Below, piece after piece: positions 58,152 to 64,000 of a stretch of DNA of 64,000 nucleotides. The DNA lies in the NCBI RefSeq assembly GCF_037042905.1, contig NC_087252.1, positions 22,399,701 through 22,463,700 of the forward strand. The letters run 5' to 3'. The stretch comes from Lytechinus pictus. Lineage: Eukaryota; Echinodermata; Echinoidea; Temnopleuroida; Toxopneustidae. The notes below the pieces were generated by a model. It did not search any database, was not told where the DNA came from, and saw only the letters and a program-made list of their open reading frames with translations. The position numbers and the translations under genes are program-made. The first letter of the stretch is position 1; the number at the start of each line of letters is the position of its first letter.

Positions 58152-59838
58152 CAGGGGCGGATCCAGCCTTCGCGAATAGGGGGGGGGGTGGAATTTTTTT
58201 ATCAGCCACATTTTCCCCGATCGGGCGCTCGAAGTTGATTTTTGTTTGTTTCATTGAAAGGGTCACTTCTAACCTTTATTCTTATGAATCAACATAAATA
58301 TATATAACAATCTCATAAGCCTTATTTAAATAGTGCGAGCGCCAAGCGCGAGCTACTTTTTTTATTTCATGTATTTTGTCCTAAAATTTGAACATTCCGG
58401 GCATTGTTTGTGATCCTAAACGAGATGTGTATTAAACTAAATAATTACTGCGAGCGTGAAGCGAGAGCAGAAATTTTTAGTATACGTTTTGATCTAATAA
58501 AAAAATGATCTGTTAACGGCTGCTTGCAGTAAGCCTTGAAGACGTAACATATTTCAACAATCAAATAATGAGAGCGCGAAGCGCGAGCTGAAAATTTTTG
58601 ACATTTCTACCTGAAAAATGGAAATCCTAAGCACTTTTTGTAATCATGAAAAGGATAAGTACATGTATGTAACTAAACAATTGATGCGAGCGCGAAGCGC
58701 GAGCGGAAAAATTCGAGATTTACACCTAAAAATGGGACACTCTATTCATATTTTGGAAATCATGAAAAGGATGAGTAATTGGATATCTTCCAACATTCAT
58801 ATTGCGAGCGCAAAGCGTGAGCAGAACATTTTTTGATACTGTGAAATGAATCGGGATAATGATTTAAACAGAGAACAAGCTGCATATCTGAATAAACATG
58901 CGGGCGCGTGTTTCAGATTTCGACCTAGAATCTGAGTGGGCATTCTAAATACCTTTTTTATCATTAAAATCGATAAAGTGAGCGCGAAGCGCGAGCTTAA
59001 AATATTTGATATTCCGATCTGAAAAGGGTCAATTTGAGCTCTGTATTTCAAGCACTTTGTAGGAAAATTGTGAGGTGGATATGGATCACATTAAAAAAAA
59101 AGAGCTTTTATGTTTCATTATTATTATCTTTAGTTTTGACATAGGACCATGACATTCCAAGAACATTATGTCATCATATGAAAATGATGACTATATCTTA
59201 TTATATCTCTTCCTAAGCTCGAGATGAAACTTGTCGATATTCCATTCTGAAAAAAGGGACAACTTGATTATTAAATTAATATCTTATTTATTAATCTAAT
59301 AAGCCTAATGTGAGAGCGCGAGATCTATTAATATTATGGCCTGAAAACTGGACATTTAAAACACTTTTGTATTTATGAATAAGATGCATGAGTTAATATA
59401 TTTTCAACATTATACGAGTGCAAATCGCGAGCCGGAATGTTAATATTCAGACCAAAAATGTTTTACAGAGCACTTTTTAAAAATCAATTTGTAAATCAAA
59501 CAAAATAATGAAAGTTCGATTTCCGAGCTGAAATATGTTTTCTATGTTGACTTCAAATTTTTGATATTTCAAGCTCCATATTAATGTGTTAATCACCTAA
59601 CAGGCAATGCGAGCGCGAAGCACGAGCGAATTTTGTTTATAGTGACATGAAAGATTTTTAAAATTATTTTCCTAGTCTTCCCCTCATCTAATTTTATTCA
59701 CTCGTCTTCATCTTTTTGTGTTTCCCCTTCATTTTTCTCCTCTCTTTCCCTTCTTTTTCTTTTTTTCTTTCTTTCCCCCTTTTTCGTTTATTTTTGCTCC
59801 GCCAATAGGGGGGCTCGGGCCCCCTGGATCCGCCTATG
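58152..59838. mobile_element. Element with CAGGGGCGGATCCAG ends and GC-rich modules
   Basis: CAGGGGCGGATCCAG and CTGGATCCGCCTATG ends; only TTCAT is shared by the flanks. Inside are at least six GCGAGCGCGAAGCGCGAGC-type modules spaced about 113-119 bp (near 58337, 58450, 58569, 58685, 58803, 58979). Confidence 0.78.
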
Positions 59839-59880
59839 TTCATTTTGGTCATATATCTCGCCAAAAAGACGCCTCAGCGA

Positions 59881-60107
59881 CAGTGGCGTACCTAGGATTT
59901 TCCACAGGAGGGCAAAACATCCGCCAAAAAAATTGACAACCAAAAAAAAAAAAAAAAAAAAGAGCTTCAAGCTCGTCAGGGGGGGGGGGGGGCAATAAAG
60001 GTCTTCAAGCTCATCAGGGGGGCAGGGATACGTCCTTTGCATGGGTTGTGGCTCGTCAGGGGGGGCAGACTGCCCCCTCTGCCCCCCCCCCCGTAGGTAC
60101 GCTAGTG
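59881..60107. mobile_element. Short hAT-type MITE, 227 bp
   Basis: CAGTGGCGTACCTAGG and CGTAGGTACGCTAGTG ends; exact 8-bp flanks CTCAGCGA (59873-59880 and 60108-60115). Interior dominated by A, G and C homopolymers. Confidence 0.88.
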
Positions 60108-61155
60108 CTCAGCGACATCTAAGAGACCATACGGTGTGAGTAAAAAATGATACTTCATAAATCGGCAATTTAAGGGGAAATATGTCATGAACACGAAATT
60201 ATTTTTTTTGCCTGAATGATTATATTCTCCCAAATTATTTGATACCATATTTATGTGGTATGTGTTTACGCTTAGATGATCAGGAGGTATTCTTTGCAGT
60301 GATGTAAACTTTCATTTGCGTCAAAGTAAGGCATGACTGTTATGAATGAATCCAGATGTCAATGATGTCATAATACGACAAAGGTTGCATTTAAAATCCA
60401 TTAAAAAAAGCTTTTCAATAACTTACATTATAACTGTTTCATAAACATTTTTAAGTATCAATTCTCAAGTTAATTTCATTGAATTTAATTAGTGGTAAAT
60501 TGCTTGATTGTCTCCTCATCGCGTAAACGTTGAAGGATTCGAAAATAAATCTTTGCACTTAGCATGATTATTGTATGGAACCCAAGTCGAGTGATTTCCG
60601 AAGTATACATTGTTTGCTCTCTATTGACTTGTCACTTAACTGCTACTGTAACTGCATCTAAAGAATGGATGAACATTCTTGGCCTTTATACTAAGTCAAG
60701 AAACTCTACGGATCAACTTATTATGACTTTAAACACATACCTCTTCTCAGAAAGGTCCTTTCCCCCTTTTTTTCTTTTATTTCTCTTTCTCTTTACTATT
60801 ATTTATGCTCACATCGTTATGTTGTATTCATGAAGTTTTATGATTATATTGTTTATATCATGGATGATTTTGTATGTTGCATATTATTATGTCACATTTG
60901 ATATTGCATTATTTTCAACGCAGAAATAAAAGTAGACAAACAATAATTGATGCTTATTCTTTGTAAACACTGTGATATCAGGCAATATGGAGATAATGCT
61001 AGTTACTATTATTATAAGTACTATTATTATTATTCTTATTATAATGATGATGATTATGACTACTATTATGACTATTATTTTATTATTATCATTATTTGTT
61101 ATATTATTAAAAACAGTGCATTGTTTTGTCATTACAATAATCGATAACAGCATTG

Positions 61156-61500
61156 TTATTTATTTATTTATTCAGTTTTATTTAAAAACAGGGTAGTCCT
61201 TTCAGAGCCCAAAGGCCTGCTTTACAAAAGAGCCCTGTAGACATAGAAAGATTTACAAGATAAATGAAATACAATTATTATAAAGTAAAATATAGTACAC
61301 AATCAAAATTACATGACATCTCAATGCTATCACATTAAATAATTCAAAACAAAACTTAAAAACCTAGATTAAAATCAAAAGACGGTTTAAAAGACGAAGA
61401 CAATCATAGAAATAAAGGAAATTACTTCAAAAACATGTGACTAAAATTAAACTAAGTAAAATTAATAAATAAGTTATAAAATTGACAATTTAATTGTTTA
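61156..61500. mobile_element. Unclassified insertion in duplication copy 2
   Basis: Absent at the matching point of copy 1 (about 45405). Begins TTTATTTATTCAGTTTTATT and GGGTAGTCCTTTCAGAGCCC. Likely a retroelement tail, but the family is not recognised. Confidence 0.5.
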
Positions 61501-61616
61501 TGTTATCATACGTTGTGCATCATCAATGTAAATATCATTATTTGTGACTTTACAGGAGAGGTGTCACGCATTGGAAGCAATGATCAATCAGCTCTTGCTT
61601 CATTAATGGCATTACA

Positions 61617-61978
61617 GTAATAATAATATAATAATAGCCAATTTTTATAAAGCGCTTTTCCCTGAATGGCTCAAAGCGCGTTACAGCATATTATTACCCC
61701 GGTCATTGGATTCATTTCAATCCCGCACGAAAAATGCACAATTTCCACTCCCTGGGGAGCATTCCTTGCATTCATCGCAGCCTCATTATGGAGCTGGCAA
61801 AATCAAACATACAATATCTTTCGCATCCTACCGGGTACCCATTTAGCACCTGGGTCGAGAGTGGCAAAGTGTGGATTAACGCCTTGCCAAAGGACGCTAG
61901 ACCGCGGTGGGATTCGAACACACGACCCTCTGTTCATAAGGCGAGAGTCAGAACCACTACACCACGGCTCTTCCTCTT
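61617..61978 (-). mobile_element. tRNA-derived SINE, full length
   Basis: Minus strand: CGTGGTGTAGTGGTTCTGAC, then GTGTTCGAATCCCACC, body with CACCCAGGTGCTAAATGGGTACC, GCGCTTTGAGCC and a (TTA)n tail. Absent from duplication copy 1. Confidence 0.8.
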
Positions 61979-62001
61979 ACAGTCGTCTAGTTCTAGCTTT
62001 T

Positions 62002-62251
62002 GGGCCTCGTCTTACAAAGAGTTACGATTGATCAAATAAATATTAACTGTATGATATCCATCCATACTTCTTAGTAAATAAATCCTTAGTAAACAAAGAC
62101 AATCACACCGAATCGTCAAGAGAATGATGAATGTACGAATAGGCATCATATCTAGAAAATATTTAGTGAACAAATTTACATTTTAGATGTTGACGTTGCT
62201 GGCCGTTCATAGTGGTGATTGATCGGATCCATCGCAACTCTTTGTAAGACG
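62002..62251. mobile_element. MITE, CTTACAAAGAGTT family, copy 3
   Basis: Orthologous in position to 45547-45805 within the duplicated block. Confidence 0.8.
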
Positions 62252-62862
62252 GGAATAAAGATGAAAGGTTTTTTTTATCAAAGACTCATTCCATCCCTCT
62301 TCATGCAAATTGGTTTGTAGGAATATTTAAGAGATAAAACAAGCATGACATTGATAATGATGATAGACCTGTAGTTGGCTAGCTCATGTTCTAGATTACC
62401 TCTTTTGCATATCAAAACATGAAGAAATTATCATTAAAGTTGGATGTCAAATAAGAGAATTACGGTACATTTAAAATCACAGCACATTGGATATGCAAAT
62501 GAGGGAAGAGATGACGTCATCTACTGACTATTTATTTTGTACTTGACAGATGGTAATGTTTCCTCGTGTACAGTGTAGTGTAATTTATCCTTGAATGTGT
62601 GGGATTGCCGCGTATTCTAAGCTTTTCTGACTCAAGACCTTCCTTACTGTCACATCTAACAATGAAAAAAAAAGAAGCTGAAATACTGTAGATATATTCA
62701 AAATGATAATAAAACAGTGTGTGTGACATCATCGGCTAGCTCATTGGCATATCACCCGCGAATGTCATGCGAACCGTCGTATCGCAACACCCCCTGCTTG
62801 TCTTCCCTCACACCCACACACCCTTGAAATGGCTAGGGCCACATTTCATTAAATAAGAAATA

Positions 62863-63062
62863 GGGCAATTCCATAAAATGATCACCCTTTTTGTACGTCC
62901 GACCCCCATTTTTCTCAAGTTTTACTTCACTTCATAAATTGACCAAGTAACCGTCCTTTGAGAACATTACAGACTGTCAAAAGAACAAGGAATCAGAGAC
63001 AGAACATTTCATGATGGTCCCACACACAGGGGGTTGGACGTATATATTTTATGGAATTGCCC
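62863..63062. mobile_element. MITE with GGGCAATTCCATAAAAT ends
   Basis: GGGCAATTCCATAAAAT and ATTTTATGGAATTGCCC are perfect inverted ends, with AATA on both sides. The copy 1 equivalent (about 46360-46375) lacks it. Confidence 0.85.
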
Positions 63063-63958
63063 AATAACAACAAATGCAAAATTCTATACCAAGTTTACCG
63101 TCAGCCAAGCGAAGCGAATGATTTCAGTAGCTTTAAACCAATATCAAAACGTGTTTTATGAAACGATCGAGCCCCTGATTTCAGCAATGCCATGATAGAT
63201 TTTCAACTACCTTGGAGATGAAGGTAAATGGGGTTGAATTTAAATTAAAGTTTAAATGAAAATTGAGGTGGTTCAACTTGAAGGGAAACATTTGTATGAA
63301 AAATGTTGGGGTTTTTTACCTTTATAATCCCGCGACACGTACATAGGCCTATACATGAAATGGACAGTCGACAACGAAACTGCCTTCCAGGGGAAGTTTT
63401 GTTAGTGATTTTTACAGACTGATTGGCCCTCCGCCAATCAGGGTTCCGTTGCATAAACCTTTGCCATAAAAACTCTGGCAAACAAAATTAAGGCATTGAA
63501 GCTTACACATACAAAAATTCTGACCAAAAAATAGCCACAGTTTTTCTTTTAAGCAAAGGAAGATAAAATATTACATAATTTTTTCTGATTATTCTGCCAA
63601 AACTTTTGCTCGCTCGCAACTTTTCAGAAATTTTGCCCCATACACCAAGTCTGGTCCCCTCATTTTTTTTTTTTGGGGGGGGGCGAGGGGGGTGCTCGTT
63701 ACTCTACTGGTCAAAGACTTTGACAAAACGCTTCATGGAATGTTCTCCTAACTATGCTAGCTAATTATCATGAAGCTGGATCATTTAAGATTCAAAGCGA
63801 TCTATTGATTTCAAGCAGGTCCAGGTCATTTGGTATAGCCTACACTTTTGGGCGTCTCACTATGCCTTCATTGCCAAGTTCGAGAAGTTCCACAACTAGT
63901 GTTTAAAGAGAGGCTTTTGTACCTTGGTTATAGATGCTCAAATCAAATGGGGTTTTTC

Positions 63959-64000
63959 TTAAAGTAGACGGTTGTTGTACATTTTTTCATAGAACGGCAA
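63959..64000 (-). CDS. 3' end of a second sulfotransferase-like gene copy (partial)
   Basis: Reads LPFYEKMYNNRLL then TAA, identical in protein to the end of the gene at 47420. The flanking 3' sequence is also closely similar. The rest lies beyond the window. Confidence 0.85.
   Translation of the reverse strand: MPFYEKMYNNRLL

Larger units (their letters stand above)
60495..64000. repeat. Segmental tandem duplication, copy 2
   Basis: Matches 45120-47470. Extra segments relative to copy 1 are at about 60573-60966, 61156-61500, 61617-61978 (SINE), 62355-62425 and 62863-63062 (MITE). Together these account for the longer copy. Confidence 0.88.

Noticed and set aside
60888-61153. Ile-rich open frames
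   Set aside because: They come from an (ATT/ATA)n microsatellite.
1-64000. CRISPR arrays, prophage, operons or other prokaryotic systems
   Set aside because: No direct-repeat/spacer structure or prokaryotic gene packing was found. Spliced genes and SINEs show an animal nuclear genome.

Overview
This window is animal nuclear DNA. It is AT-rich, with short exons bounded by GT/AG splice sites, long introns, tRNA-derived SINEs and very many small inverted-repeat DNA transposons. The repeat types and the gene content fit a marine invertebrate deuterostome. An echinoderm, probably a sea urchin, is my best guess, but that is an inference from repeat style and not proven by any single marker. No operon, CRISPR array, rRNA or convincing intact tRNA gene was seen.

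Three genes can be supported. (1) On the minus strand at 5.8-20.5 kb lies a ten-exon platelet-activating-factor acetylhydrolase gene of the PAFAH2 / lipoprotein-PLA2 family. Its splice phases agree at every junction and give a 444-residue protein with the Ser-Asp-His triad. Its penultimate exon sits at the end of a perfect 134-bp four-copy tandem array, and each extra copy carries its own splice acceptor. (2) On the plus strand at 36.9-40.9 kb lies a three-exon gene for a small secreted Ly6/uPAR-like (three-finger) protein. Its second exon needs a one-base frameshift and holds a stop, so it is a pseudogene, a mis-assembly or a misread exon. (3) On the minus strand at 47.4-52.5 kb lies a two-exon P-loop sulfotransferase-like gene of 311 residues. 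The last 13 codons of a second copy appear at the right edge (63,959-64,000), inside a block (about 60.5-64.0 kb) that repeats about 45.1-47.5 kb. The gene therefore belongs to a tandem array with a period of about 15.4-16.5 kb.

The rest is mostly repeats. 0.4-5.5 kb holds small MITEs and a SINE. The PAF-AH introns hold a 1.7-kb fold-back element, a Tigger-like element and a nuclear-receptor-site-rich repeat. 20.6-26.6 kb is a nested transposon cluster. 29.7-32.1 kb is a hAT-type element split by a minisatellite. 33.3-39.9 kb has SINEs, a reverse-transcriptase remnant and a perfect 63-bp-arm palindrome. 43.3-44.5 kb is an 11-bp minisatellite. 48.5-60.1 kb carries several hAT-type elements with exact 8-bp target duplications and shared GC-rich internal modules, plus a 1.2-kb complex inverted repeat.

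The genes show no functional link to one another. The main interest is the duplicated exon in PAF-AH, the sulfotransferase array with datable insertions, and the modular non-autonomous hAT families.
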